Assembly (NCBI RefSeq): GCF_020400605.1
Contig: NZ_JAINRD010000019.1
Span: 124,001-188,000 of the forward strand
Direction of reading: 5' to 3'
DNA length: 64,000 nt
Source: Streptomyces aculeolatus
GTDB taxonomy: Bacteria; Actinomycetota; Actinomycetes; Streptomycetales; Streptomycetaceae
Of this stretch, positions 42,922-53,832 are shown piece by piece. Position 1 is the stretch's first letter; the number at the start of each line of letters is the position of its first letter. Both the position numbers and the translations under genes were made by a program. Under the pieces are notes generated by a model. The model did no database searches, had not been told where the DNA came from, and worked only from the letters and a program-made list of their open reading frames with translations.

Positions 42922-44592
42922 ATGCACCCACTAGCGGCAGAGCTGCGGCTCGACACCAACGCCCTCGACTACGTGATCATGGCCATGTACTTCGCCGTCG
43001 TGCTCGGCATCGGGTTCATGGCCCGGCGAAGCGTCAAGACCAGCCTCGACTTCTTCCTCTCCGGCCGCTCCATGCCCGCCTGGATCACCGGTCTGGCGTT
43101 CATCTCCGCCAACCTCGGCGCCACCGAGATCCTCGGCATGGCCGCCAACAGCGCCCAGTACGGCGTCTACACCACGCACTGGTACTGGATCGGCGCCATC
43201 CCCGCCATGGTCTTCCTGGGCCTGGTGATGATGCCCTTCTACTACGGCTCGAAGGTCCGCTCGGTGCCGGAGTTCCTGCTGCACCGCTACGACCGCAGCG
43301 CACACCTGCTCAGCTCGGTGCTCTTCTCCTTCGCCGCCGTGCTCATCGCCGGCGTCAACCTCTACGCCATGGCCATCGTCGTCGAGGCGCTGCTCGGCTG
43401 GCCGGAGTGGGTCGCCATCGTCGTCTCCGCCGCCGTCGTGCTCGCGTACATCACCCTCGGCGGGCTGTCGTCCGCGGTCTACAACGAGGTGCTGCAGTTC
43501 TTCGTCATCATCGCCGCGCTGCTGCCGCTGACGATCCTCGCGCTCAAGCGCGTCGGCGGCTGGGACGGCCTCAGCGACACCCTCACCGCCTCCCGCGGCA
43601 GCGACTTCATGACCGCGTGGGGCGGCACCAGCATCGGCAGCGACAACCCGCTGGGCGCCAACTGGCTGACCATCGTCCTCGGTCTGGGCTTCGTGCTCAG
43701 CTTCGGCTACTGGACGACCAACTTCGCCGAGGTGCAGCGCGCGCTGTCGGCCAAGAACCTCTCCGCCGCCCAGCGCACGCCGCTCATCGGCGCGTACCCG
43801 AAGATCTTCATCGTCTTCCTGGTGATGATCCCCGGCCTCGTCGCGGCCGCCCTGGTGCCCGAGATCGGCACGTCCGGCTCGGACCTGACCTACAACGACT
43901 CGATTCCGTACCTCATGGAGCAACTGCTGCCCAACGGCATGCTGGGCGTGGCCATCACCGGCCTGCTGGCGGCGTTCATGGCGGGCATGGCGGCCAACGT
44001 CTCGTCGTTCAACACCGTGTTCACCACGGACATCTGGGAGCCGTACGTCAAGCGCGGCCAGACGGACGCGTACTACCTGCGCTTCGGGCGGATCATCACC
44101 GTGATCGGGGTGGCGGCCAGCGTCGGCACCGCGTTCATCGCGTCCAGCTTCAGCAACATCATGGCGTACCTGCAGACGCTGTTCTCCTTCTTCAACGTGC
44201 CGATGTTCGTGGTCTTCATCATCGGCATGTTCTGGAAGCGCACCTCCGTCAAGGCCGGCTTCTGGGGGCTGCTCGTCGGCACGGTCGCCGCGATGCTCAA
44301 CTACTTCTGGATCTACAAGCAGGGCGTCATCAGCATCCCCAGCGACCAGGGCGCCAACTTCGTCTCCGCCATCGTCGGCTTCGTCGCCGGCGCCGCCGCG
44401 ATGCTGGTCGTCACGCCGTTCACCCGCCCCAAGTCCCCCGAGCAGCTCGCGGGCCTCGTCTACGGCACCCGCTCCCCGGGCATGTCCGAGCCCCCCGCCG
44501 TGGGCGACGACGCCTGGTACCGCAAACCGGCGCTGCTGGGCTGGGGAGCGATCGTCCTGGCCGCCCTGTGCTACATCCCCTTCTCCTTCTAG
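42922..44592 (+). CDS. Sodium:solute symporter (SSS family), probably for galactose
   Basis: 556 residues with about 14 helices. SSS hallmarks: DFFLSGRSMPAWITGLAFISANLGATEILGMAANSAQYG (about 42-82; the Na+ site and LeuT-like helix 1 break), AYITLGGLSSAVYNEVLQFF, and GLLAAFMAGMAANVSSFNTVFTTDIW (about 355-380), the family signature. It resembles the SGLT-type sugar branch. Being divergent from galTEK it most likely imports galactose with Na+. Ribosome site weak. Confidence 0.92.
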   Translation: MHPLAAELRLDTNALDYVIMAMYFAVVLGIGFMARRSVKTSLDFFLSGRSMPAWITGLAFISANLGATEILGMAANSAQYGVYTTHWYWIGAIPAMVFLGLVMMPFYYGSKVRSVPEFLLHRYDRSAHLLSSVLFSFAAVLIAGVNLYAMAIVVEALLGWPEWVAIVVSAAVVLAYITLGGLSSAVYNEVLQFFVIIAALLPLTILALKRVGGWDGLSDTLTASRGSDFMTAWGGTSIGSDNPLGANWLTIVLGLGFVLSFGYWTTNFAEVQRALSAKNLSAAQRTPLIGAYPKIFIVFLVMIPGLVAAALVPEIGTSGSDLTYNDSIPYLMEQLLPNGMLGVAITGLLAAFMAGMAANVSSFNTVFTTDIWEPYVKRGQTDAYYLRFGRIITVIGVAASVGTAFIASSFSNIMAYLQTLFSFFNVPMFVVFIIGMFWKRTSVKAGFWGLLVGTVAAMLNYFWIYKQGVISIPSDQGANFVSAIVGFVAGAAAMLVVTPFTRPKSPEQLAGLVYGTRSPGMSEPPAVGDDAWYRKPALLGWGAIVLAALCYIPFSF

Positions 44593-44601
44593 GAGCGCAC
44601 C

Positions 44602-44976
44602 ATGAGCGACACCAACGAGCGCCCGGACGGCCCGGACCGCGGCATCCCGGACACCGGCGAACTGGCCGAGCAGATCGAGGAGCTGGAGCGCAGGTCGGCG
44701 ACGGCCAGCAGGCTGTTCGACGTGCGGCGGCTGATCGGCGGCCTGTTCGTCGTGTACGGGCTGATCCTCGTGGTCGCCGGCGCCTTCGACTCCGACGCGG
44801 AGATCGCCAAGGCGGTGGACGTGCGCATCAACCTGTGGACGGGCCTGGGCATGCTGGCGCTCGGGCTGTTCTTCCTCGGCTGGCAACTGCTGCGGCCGGT
44901 GCGGCCGCCGTCGGCGGAGGAACTGGCGGAGGCGATGGACGGCCACCAGGGCAAGGACCGCCCCGACGGCCACTGA
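44602..44976 (+). CDS. Small two-helix membrane protein after the symporter
   Basis: 124 residues. A charged N-terminus with an EQIEELERRSATASRLFDVRR helix, then two transmembrane segments (LIGGLFVVYGLILVVAGAF and LWTGLGMLALGLFFLGWQLL) and an acidic tail. The ribosome site AGGAG overlaps the symporter stop codon, so it is co-translated and may be an accessory subunit. No family recognised. Confidence 0.85.
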   Translation: MSDTNERPDGPDRGIPDTGELAEQIEELERRSATASRLFDVRRLIGGLFVVYGLILVVAGAFDSDAEIAKAVDVRINLWTGLGMLALGLFFLGWQLLRPVRPPSAEELAEAMDGHQGKDRPDGH

Positions 44977-45082
44977 CCCGTACACCGCCGGGTTGCCGTC
45001 CCCGTACGCGATTGTCCGAAAGCCGCCGCGCCCCCGCTGCCCCGCGCCGCCCCCGCACCGCGTCCGTGCCGCCCGGAAGCCG

Positions 45083-45778
45083 CTACACCCCCGCCTCGCC
45101 GTCGACCGCCGGGCGGGCGGCGGCGCGGTCCAGCAGTCCCGTACGGGCCGCGAGCGCCGCCGCTTCAAGCCGTGAACCCACCCCGAGCTTCATCAGCACC
45201 CGCTGCACGTGCGTACGGGCCGTGCTCGCGGCTATCCGCATCCCCTGTGCGATGAGCCGCGTGTCCTCGCCCTCCGCCACCCGCACCAGCACTTCGACCT
45301 CGCGCGGCGTCAGCATCTGGAGCAGCCGCGCGCCCTCGTCGTCGGGCTCCGCCGCCGGATTGAGCAGCTCGGTGAACGCGCTCTGCAACAACTGAGGAGC
45401 AACCGCCGCCTCCCCGGCCCGCGCCTTGACCAGCGCACGCTCCACGCCCTCGATGCGCTCGTCGTGCCGTACGTACCCGGAGGCGCCCGCGGCGAACGCC
45501 GCCGCTATGCCCCGCGGGTTCGGCACCGGGCCGAGCACCACCACCGCTATCTGCGGACGCTCCCGTTTGATCCGCAGGACAGGGTCGAACGCCCCGGGTG
45601 CGGCCGGGGTCGCCGTGCCCAGCAGGCACACCTCAGGTCCTCTGCTCACCACCAGCTCCGCGGCGCCCGCGGTGGGCGCGGCCGCGGCCAGCACCCGGTG
45701 CCCGCGCAGCTTCAGCGCGGACGCGAGAGCCTCGGCGAGCAGGCGGTGCTCGTCGACCACGATCAGCCGAACGGCCAT
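45083..45778 (-). CDS. LuxR/NarL-type regulator with degenerate receiver domain
   Basis: 231 residues. The receiver begins RLIVVDEHRLLAEAL, but the strand-3 site reads EVCLLGTATP with Gly where the phospho-accepting Asp (about residue 54) should be, so classical phosphorylation is unlikely. The HTH is intact: MLTPREVEVLVRVAEGEDTRLIAQGMRIAASTARTHVQRVLMKLGVGSRLEAAALA (about 155-210). No kinase is adjacent. It diverges from a second LuxR-type gene. GGGGGGAGGCGAG precedes the ATG. Confidence 0.9.
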   Translation of the reverse strand: MAVRLIVVDEHRLLAEALASALKLRGHRVLAAAAPTAGAAELVVSRGPEVCLLGTATPAAPGAFDPVLRIKRERPQIAVVVLGPVPNPRGIAAAFAAGASGYVRHDERIEGVERALVKARAGEAAVAPQLLQSAFTELLNPAAEPDDEGARLLQMLTPREVEVLVRVAEGEDTRLIAQGMRIAASTARTHVQRVLMKLGVGSRLEAAALAARTGLLDRAAARPAVDGEAGV

Positions 45779-46125
45779 CTCGCCTCCCCCCGGGGGTCTA
45801 CTGCCCCGGCAACGTACAGCCTTACCGCTCCCGGGCCCGCCGGAACTCCGGAATCCATCCCCAACGGGGCCGTATCCGGCCGGTTTCTACTCCGCGTGGC
45901 GAACTCGCCACGGAAAGTTGGCCGTTGGGCTTCCCTTGTCGGTCGCGCGCCCTACGCTGTGGGGGCAGCACCGGTGGGGGCCGGTGCTCGTTCAGGGGGC
46001 GAGAGACGCGGGTACGGCGCACGGGGCGGGGTAGCTATGGGACGCGGCGGCGGCCGCTGCTCAGGCGGGCGCTCCACGCTCCGGGCGCCGTTCTCCGCAT
46101 TCCGCGAGTTCTGGTAGTACGCGAC
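45779..46125. promoter_or_regulatory. 347-bp divergent gap between two LuxR-type genes
   Basis: No convincing gene. It holds an inverted repeat CGTGGCGA-AC-TCGCCACG (45895-45912), a -10-like TACGCT (about 45955-45960), and a hairpin AGCACCGG-N6-CCGGTGCT (45967-45988) that would lie at the 5' end of a leader of about 160 nt for the gene at 46126. The first repeat suits a dimeric LuxR-type protein. A 26-codon frame at 46037-46117 was not accepted. Confidence 0.45.
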
Positions 46126-46902
46126 ATGGGGGTGTCCGTGGTTCGGATCCGGGTCCTGGTGGCCGATGCCCACCGCGTGTTCGCCGAGTCGCTGGCCGCG
46201 GCGCTGGCAGCAGAGCCGGATGTCGACGTGCTGCCGGCGGGCAGCGGGCAGGCCGCGCTGCGCTCGCTGGAGCGGGCGGCGGCGGAGGGCCGCCGGTTCG
46301 ACGTGTTCCTGGTCGACGCCGACCTCGACCGCGACGTGCCCGCGGGCACCCCGGTGCCCGCGCAGGCGGTCGCGGGCAACGGCTCCGCGGCCGGTGCGCT
46401 GGGCGGGATATCGCTGACGGCGCGCGTCCGCGCGGCCCACCCGCAGACGCGCACGGTGGTCCTCGCGGCCCGCGACGACCCGGCGCGGGCGGCGGCGGCG
46501 CTGCAGGCCGGGGCGTACGGCTGGGTCGCCAAGGACAGCTCGCTGTCCCGGCTGCTGGCGGTGATCCGCGGTGTGCTGCGCGGCGAGACGCACCTGCCGC
46601 CGGCGCTGCTCACGGGCGTGCTGCGGGAGCTGACGGCGGCCCGGGAGCACCGCACGGAAAGCGAGCAGCTCGTCGAGTCGCTGACCCCGCGGGAGCACGA
46701 GGTGCTGCGCTGCATGGTCGCGGGCCTGGGCCGCAAGGCGGTCGCGGAGCGGCTGTACCTGTCGCCGCACACGGTCCGTACGCACATGCAGAACGTGCTG
46801 GGCAAGCTCGGCGTCCACTCGACGCTGGCCGCGGTCGCCCTGGCCCGCCGTGCCGGCGTGGGCCCGGTGGACCTGGGCGAACCGGCCCGGGTCAGCGGCT
46901 AG
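46126..46902 (+). CDS. LuxR/NarL-type response regulator
   Basis: 258 residues. The receiver keeps acidic residues (VLVADAHRVFAESLAAAL) and a candidate phospho-Asp in FDVFLVDADLD, but has an insertion of about 25 residues right after it (VPAGTPVPAQAVAGNGSAAG). The HTH is typical: SLTPREHEVLRCMVAGLGRKAVAERLYLSPHTVRTHMQNVLGKLGVHSTLAAVALA. ATG 46126 is used; GTG 46132 and 46138 are in frame, the latter with GGGGG upstream. No adjacent sensor kinase. Confidence 0.88.
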   Translation: MGVSVVRIRVLVADAHRVFAESLAAALAAEPDVDVLPAGSGQAALRSLERAAAEGRRFDVFLVDADLDRDVPAGTPVPAQAVAGNGSAAGALGGISLTARVRAAHPQTRTVVLAARDDPARAAAALQAGAYGWVAKDSSLSRLLAVIRGVLRGETHLPPALLTGVLRELTAAREHRTESEQLVESLTPREHEVLRCMVAGLGRKAVAERLYLSPHTVRTHMQNVLGKLGVHSTLAAVALARRAGVGPVDLGEPARVSG

Positions 46903-47096
46903 CGAGGCCAGCGGGGGAGCGGCGCGCGTCGGAACCGTCGCGCCCCCGGCGCGCCGGTTCCGCTCACGCCCGTAGGGCACGTGGGGGAGAGCCGTGCGAC
47001 GCGCCTACCGTCCGGCCGCATGCCGTACCGGTCGCTTCCGTGCTCCCGCCGGCCGCGCCCGCGCCCGTGCGCGCCGCCCGCAGGGCCACCGCGGGG

Positions 47097-47591
47097 CTAC
47101 GGCACGTTGTCGAAGGGCGCCGTCAGCTGCCGCAGCAGGTCCGCCAGCTCCCTGCGCCGCTCCGGCGGCAGCTCCGCGAGGATCGCCCGCTCCTGCGCCA
47201 GCAGCGCCGCCAGCGCCGCGTCCGCGCGCTCGCGGCCCTCGGCCGTGAGCCGGACGAGCACGCCGCGCCGGTCGCTGGGGTCCGGCAGCCGCTCGACGAG
47301 GTCCTTCTTCGCCAGCCGGTCGATGCGGTTGGTCATCGTCCCGGAGGTGACCAGGGTCTGGGTGAGGAGCTGGCCGGGGGAAAGCTGGTACGGCTCGCCG
47401 GCCCGGCGCAGCGCGGTCAGCACGTCGAACTCCCAGCCCTCCAGGCCGTGTTCCGCGAACGCCAGCCGCCGGGCGCGGTCCAGGTGGCGGGCCAGCCGGC
47501 TCACCCGGCTCAGCACCTCCAGCGGCTCCACGTCGAGGTCGGGGCGCTCCCGGCGCCACGCCGCGACCAGCCGGTCCACCTCGTCCCGCAT
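47097..47591 (-). CDS. MarR-family transcriptional regulator
   Basis: 164 residues. Winged helix: LEGWEFDVLTALRRAGEPYQLSPGQLLTQTLVTSGTMTNRIDRLAKKDLVERLPDPSDRRGVLVRLTAEGRERAD (about 50-125), with the typical DRRGVLVRLT wing. ATG 47591 has TACACT 6 bp upstream and no ribosome site, so leaderless translation is likely. It diverges from the methyltransferase gene, whose promoter contains a MarR-like palindrome. Confidence 0.92.
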   Translation of the reverse strand: MRDEVDRLVAAWRRERPDLDVEPLEVLSRVSRLARHLDRARRLAFAEHGLEGWEFDVLTALRRAGEPYQLSPGQLLTQTLVTSGTMTNRIDRLAKKDLVERLPDPSDRRGVLVRLTAEGRERADAALAALLAQERAILAELPPERRRELADLLRQLTAPFDNVP

Positions 47592-47625
47592 GCGATCAGT
47601 GTAGTCGGTCTGTCGACATGAAGTC

Positions 47626-47663
47626 TCTTGACATCGAGATACATCGGCGGAACGCTGGACGCA
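47626..47663 (+). promoter_or_regulatory. MarR-type palindrome over the methyltransferase promoter
   Basis: TCTTGA-CA-TCGAGA (47626-47639) is a near-perfect repeat of the kind bound by MarR proteins. It covers a consensus -35 TTGACA (47628-47633); 17 bp later is AACGCT (47651-47656), 6 bp before the ATG at 47663. Repression by the divergent MarR protein is the simple reading. Confidence 0.5.
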
Positions 47664-48460
47664 TGACCTCACCCTCCTGGGACCCGCAGCAGTACCTGCG
47701 CCACGAGGGGCCCCGCACCCGCCCCCTCGCCGACCTCCTCGCCCGCGTCGGCGAGCTGCCCCGCCGCCCGGCGCGGATCGCCGACATCGGCTGCGGCACG
47801 GGCAACGGCACCGCGCTGCTGGCCGCCCGCTGGCCCGGCGCCCACGTCACCGGCTACGACAGCTCGCCCACCATGCTCCGCACCGCCGCCGCCCACGCCG
47901 GGCCCACCCCCGGCGGCGGCCGGATCGACTTCGCCCTCGCCGACCTCGCCGACTGGACGCCGGAGCCCGGCGCGTACGACCTGATCCTCGGCAACGCCGT
48001 GCTGCAGTGGGTGCCCGACCACTGGGAGCACTTCCCCCGCTGGCTCGCCGGGCTCGCCTCCGGCGGCACCTTCGCCTTCCAGGTCCCCGGCAACTTCGAC
48101 GCGCCCAGCCACGCGCTGATGCGCCAGCTCACCCGCGAACCGCGCTGGCGCGACCGGCTGCACGGCGTGCTGCGCGACCAGCCGGTGCTCCAGCCCGTCG
48201 CCTACCTGGAGCTGCTCTGCGACCTCGGCTGCGCCGGCGACGCCTGGGAGACCACGTACGCCCACCTCCTGCACGGCACCGACCCGGTGCTGGACTGGGT
48301 GAAGGGCACCGGGCTGCGCCCCGTCCTCGACGCCCTCGGCGACGAGTCCGACACCTTCGTCGCCGCCTACGCGGCCCTGCTGCGCACCGCCTACCCGCCG
48401 GGCCCGCACGGCACCCCGTTCCCGTTCCGCCGCATCTTCGCGCTGGGAGTCACGCCATGA
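47663..48460 (+). CDS. tam: Trans-aconitate 2-methyltransferase-like SAM methyltransferase
   Basis: 265 residues. SAM motif IADIGCGTGNGTALLAARWPGAHVTGYDSSPTMLRTA (about 40-75), YDLILGNAVLQWVPDHWEHFPRWLAGLASGGTFAFQVPGNFDAPSHALM and the C-terminal Tam-like HLLHGTDPVLDWVKGTGLRPVLDAL. Tam methylates trans-aconitate, an aconitase inhibitor. The family match is good, but relatives can have other substrates. The stop overlaps the VOC gene start by 4 bp. Confidence 0.88.
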   Translation: MTSPSWDPQQYLRHEGPRTRPLADLLARVGELPRRPARIADIGCGTGNGTALLAARWPGAHVTGYDSSPTMLRTAAAHAGPTPGGGRIDFALADLADWTPEPGAYDLILGNAVLQWVPDHWEHFPRWLAGLASGGTFAFQVPGNFDAPSHALMRQLTREPRWRDRLHGVLRDQPVLQPVAYLELLCDLGCAGDAWETTYAHLLHGTDPVLDWVKGTGLRPVLDALGDESDTFVAAYAALLRTAYPPGPHGTPFPFRRIFALGVTP

Positions 48461-48816
48461 TCACCGGACTCGACCACGTCCAGCTCGCCGTCCCCGCCGG
48501 CAGCGAGGAGATCCTGCGCATCTTCTACGGCGACGTCCTCGGCATGACCGAGGTGCCCAAGCCCGCGGTGCTCGCCGCCCGCGGCGGCTGCTGGTTCACC
48601 TCCGGCGCCGTGACGCTGCACCTCGGCGTCGAGCAGGACTTCCGCCCCGCCCGCAAGGCGCACCCGGCGCTCGTCGTCACCGACCTCGACGCGCTGGCCC
48701 GCCGGCTGGCCGCCCGCGGCCACGACGTGACCTGGGCCGACGGCGAGATCCCGGGCGTACGGCGCTTCCACACCGCGGACCCGTTCGGCAACCGGCTGGA
48801 GTTCCAGGCCGCGTAA
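48457..48816 (+). CDS. VOC/glyoxalase-family protein
   Basis: 119 residues, one vicinal-oxygen-chelate module: ITGLDHVQLAVPAGSEEILRIFYGDVLGM, then TLHLGVEQDFRPARKAHPALVVTDLDALARRLAARGHDV and the terminal RFHTADPFGNRLEFQA with the metal-ligand Glu. The substrate is unknown. Overlap with the methyltransferase gene indicates one operon, probably MarR-controlled. Confidence 0.9.
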   Translation: MITGLDHVQLAVPAGSEEILRIFYGDVLGMTEVPKPAVLAARGGCWFTSGAVTLHLGVEQDFRPARKAHPALVVTDLDALARRLAARGHDVTWADGEIPGVRRFHTADPFGNRLEFQAA

Positions 48817-48818
48817 AG

Positions 48819-48835
48819 GCCCCTCCGGGAGGGGC
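48819..48835. terminator. Hairpin after the VOC gene
   Basis: GCCCCTCC-G-GGAGGGGC, an 8-bp perfect inverted repeat 2 bp after the VOC stop, between converging genes. Confidence 0.65.
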
Positions 48836-48867
48836 GGGGCGGACTGTCGCGGCCCGCGGGCCGGGGG

Positions 48868-49563
48868 CTACGCGCGGCGGTGGCCTATCAGCCGCGGCTT
48901 GGCCTCCAGATCACCCAGCCCGTGCCAGGCCAGGTTCACCAGATGCGCCGCGACCTCGGCTTTCTTCGGCTTGCGCACGTCCAGCCACCACTGCCCCGTC
49001 AGCGCCACCATCCCCACCAGCGCCTGCGCGTACAGCGGCGCCAGCTTCGGATCGAAGCCCCGGGACTTGAACTCCAGCCCCAGGATGTCCTCCACCTGGG
49101 TGGCGATGTCGCTGATCAGCGACGCGAACGAGCCGTGCGACTGCGCCACCGGGGAGTCCCGGACCATGATGCGGAAGCCGTCGGTGTACTCGTCGATGTA
49201 GTCCAGCAGCGCGAACGCGGCCTGCTCCAGCAGCTCCCGCGGATGCCCCGCGGTCAGCGCGCTCGCCACCATGTCGAGGAGCCGGCGCATCTCGCGGTCG
49301 ACGACGACCGCGTACAGCCCCTCCTTGCCCCCGAAGTGCTCGTACACGACCGGCTTGGACACACCCGCCTTCGCGGCGATCTCCTCCACCGACGTCGCCT
49401 CGAAGCCGCGCGCCGCGAACAGCGTCCGCCCCACGTCGACGAGCTGCTCGCGGCGCTCCTTGCCCGTCATCCGCCGCCGGGTACGGCGCGGCGGCTTCCC
49501 CTCGCCGCCGTCGCCGCTGTTGCCCGTGCTGCTCTTACCCGCGGTAGCCACGGGCTCCATCAT
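48868..49563 (-). CDS. TetR-family transcriptional regulator
   Basis: 231 residues. The HTH is canonical: GKERREQLVDVGRTLFAARGFEATSVEEIAAKAGVSKPVVYEHFGGKEGLYAVVVDREM (about 34-90). A basic Gly-rich N-terminus (PPRRTRRRMTGKERR) precedes it. The ligand domain is helical (LLDYIDEYTDGFRIMVRDSP). It overlaps the desaturase stop by 4 bp, so it is co-expressed with the desaturase and probably senses fatty acyl chains. The double palindrome upstream of the operon is its likely site. Confidence 0.93.
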   Translation of the reverse strand: MMEPVATAGKSSTGNSGDGGEGKPPRRTRRRMTGKERREQLVDVGRTLFAARGFEATSVEEIAAKAGVSKPVVYEHFGGKEGLYAVVVDREMRRLLDMVASALTAGHPRELLEQAAFALLDYIDEYTDGFRIMVRDSPVAQSHGSFASLISDIATQVEDILGLEFKSRGFDPKLAPLYAQALVGMVALTGQWWLDVRKPKKAEVAAHLVNLAWHGLGDLEAKPRLIGHRRA

Positions 49564-50603
49564 GCCGCGTCGGCGGCGCTCTCCTCACGGCGGGCCGACG
49601 CGGCGGCCGCGCCCTTGCCCGAGCCCTTGCGGGAGTCGCCGTCCTTGTTGCGCTTCGCGTCGATACGGGACTGGGTCGGCCAGCGCACGTCGTACGCCCA
49701 GCCCAGCTTCTCGAAGATCTGGATGATCCGGGCGCTGGAGTCGATCTGGCCCTTCATCACGCCGTGCCGGGCGCAGGTCGGGTCCGCGTGGTGCAGGTTG
49801 TGCCACGACTCGCCGCCGGACAGCACCGCCAGCCACCACACGTTGCCCGAGCGGTCACGCGACTTGAACGGGCGCTTGCCGACCGCGTGGCAGATCGAGT
49901 TGATCGACCACGTGACGTGGTGCAGCAGCGCGACCCGTACCAGCGAGGCCCAGAAGAACGCCGAGAGCGCACCCTCCCACGACCAGGTGACCAGCCCGCC
50001 GACCAGCGGCGGGAACAGCAGCGAGACCGCCGTCCACAGCACGAACTGGCGCGACACCCGGCGGACCGCCGAGTCCTTGATCAGGTCCGGCGCGTACTTG
50101 TTCTGCGGCGTCTGCTCCTCGTCGAAGAGCCAGCCGATGTGCGCCCACCACAGGCCCTTCATCAGCGCCGGCACCGTCTCGCCGAAGCGCCAGGGGGAGT
50201 GCGGGTCGCCCTCGGCGTCGGAGAACTTGTGGTGCCTGCGGTGGTCCGCGACCCAGCGCACGACCGGGCCCTCCACCGCCATCGACCCGGCGATCGCCAG
50301 CGCCACCCGCAGCGGCTTCTTCGCCTTGAACGAGCCGTGCGTGAAGTACCGGTGGAAGCCGACCGTCACGCCGTGCAGGCCGAGGAAGTACATGAACGTC
50401 ATCAGTCCGAGGTCGAGCCAGCTCACCCCCCAGCCCCAGGCCAGCGGGATCGCCGCGACCAGTGCGACGAACGGCAGCACGATGAAGGCGAGCAGCGTGA
50501 TCTGCTCGATCGATCTCTTGTTCTCACCGCCGAGCGTCGCGGACTCGGGGGTGACCGTGGCCGAGCGGGGCTGCTCGTCGATCACTTCGGACGTGGACGG
50601 CAT
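49560..50603 (-). CDS. Acyl-CoA (delta-9 type) fatty acid desaturase
   Basis: 347 residues, membrane-bound with four helices. Three His boxes bind the di-iron centre: HRYFTH (about 83-88), HRRHH (about 120-124) and HNLHH (about 262-266). It inserts a double bond in acyl chains with O2 and controls membrane fluidity. ATG 50603 is chosen, with GAGGG 6 bp upstream; ATG 50609 is in frame. The 40-residue Lys/Ser/Ala-rich tail is not part of the fold. Operon with tetR. Confidence 0.94.
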   Translation of the reverse strand: MPSTSEVIDEQPRSATVTPESATLGGENKRSIEQITLLAFIVLPFVALVAAIPLAWGWGVSWLDLGLMTFMYFLGLHGVTVGFHRYFTHGSFKAKKPLRVALAIAGSMAVEGPVVRWVADHRRHHKFSDAEGDPHSPWRFGETVPALMKGLWWAHIGWLFDEEQTPQNKYAPDLIKDSAVRRVSRQFVLWTAVSLLFPPLVGGLVTWSWEGALSAFFWASLVRVALLHHVTWSINSICHAVGKRPFKSRDRSGNVWWLAVLSGGESWHNLHHADPTCARHGVMKGQIDSSARIIQIFEKLGWAYDVRWPTQSRIDAKRNKDGDSRKGSGKGAAAASARREESAADAA

Positions 50604-50928
50604 GGGCATCCCTCGGAGGCTGGGGAACATGGACCAGCGAGGCTACGGTCCCGTAACCTACGTTGGCGTAAGTATGGCATGCCTCAGTTCCGGGCTGAAA
50701 GAGGCACGGTCCCAACGGGCGTACATACGCGCCCGTGTGGAAGGAACACCTCTTGAGTGCCCGCAGACGCCGGTTCCCATGCCGCAACCCCGCGGGCTTC
50801 GCCCACCCGGGCAGCGAGCAGGGCCGACTAGTCTGGGGGCGTCGGACAGCGCGGTCCGCACCCCGGCCCGCCGCGCGCCGCCGCGCACGGGCGGAAACAC
50901 CAGCGCCGCACGCCAAGGAGCCGCACCA
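50604..50928. other. 325-bp divergent gap between the desaturase operon and ppc
   Basis: No gene seen. It holds the double palindrome on the desaturase side (50644-50670) and, nearer ppc, a -10-like TAGTCT at 50829-50834 that would give a ppc leader of about 88 nt. The remainder is GC-rich without recognisable signals. Confidence 0.5.
50644..50670. promoter_or_regulatory. Duplicated TACG-N4-CGTA operator
   Basis: Two perfect copies of TACG-N4-CGTA (50644-50655 and 50659-50670) separated by 3 bp, so that CGTA and TACG alternate four times with a 15-bp period. This is the form of a site for two TetR-family dimers, 40 bp upstream of the desaturase-tetR operon. A second role on ppc is possible but remote. 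Confidence 0.65.
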
Positions 50929-53721
<2,793 letters not shown>

Positions 53722-53772
53722 CCTCCGGCCCGGCCGGCGGACCTACGGCGCCGGGCACACCCCGACGGCAAC

Positions 53773-53813
53773 CGCACGCGGCCCCCGCCCTCCCGGGGCG
53801 GGGGCCGCGTGCG
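53773..53813. terminator. Strong bidirectional terminator
   Basis: A perfect 18-bp stem (53773-53790 with 53796-53813; left arm starts CGCACGCGGCCCCC) and a 5-nt loop, 51 bp after ppc and 19 bp after the stop of the converging wall-protein gene. Confidence 0.9.
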
Positions 53814-53832
53814 TACTCCTGCGGGGCCGTGC

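Noticed and set aside
46037..46117. 26-codon frame in the LuxR divergent gap
   Set aside because: Short, basic and Gly-rich, with no family support; the nearby GGGG could be chance in such GC content.
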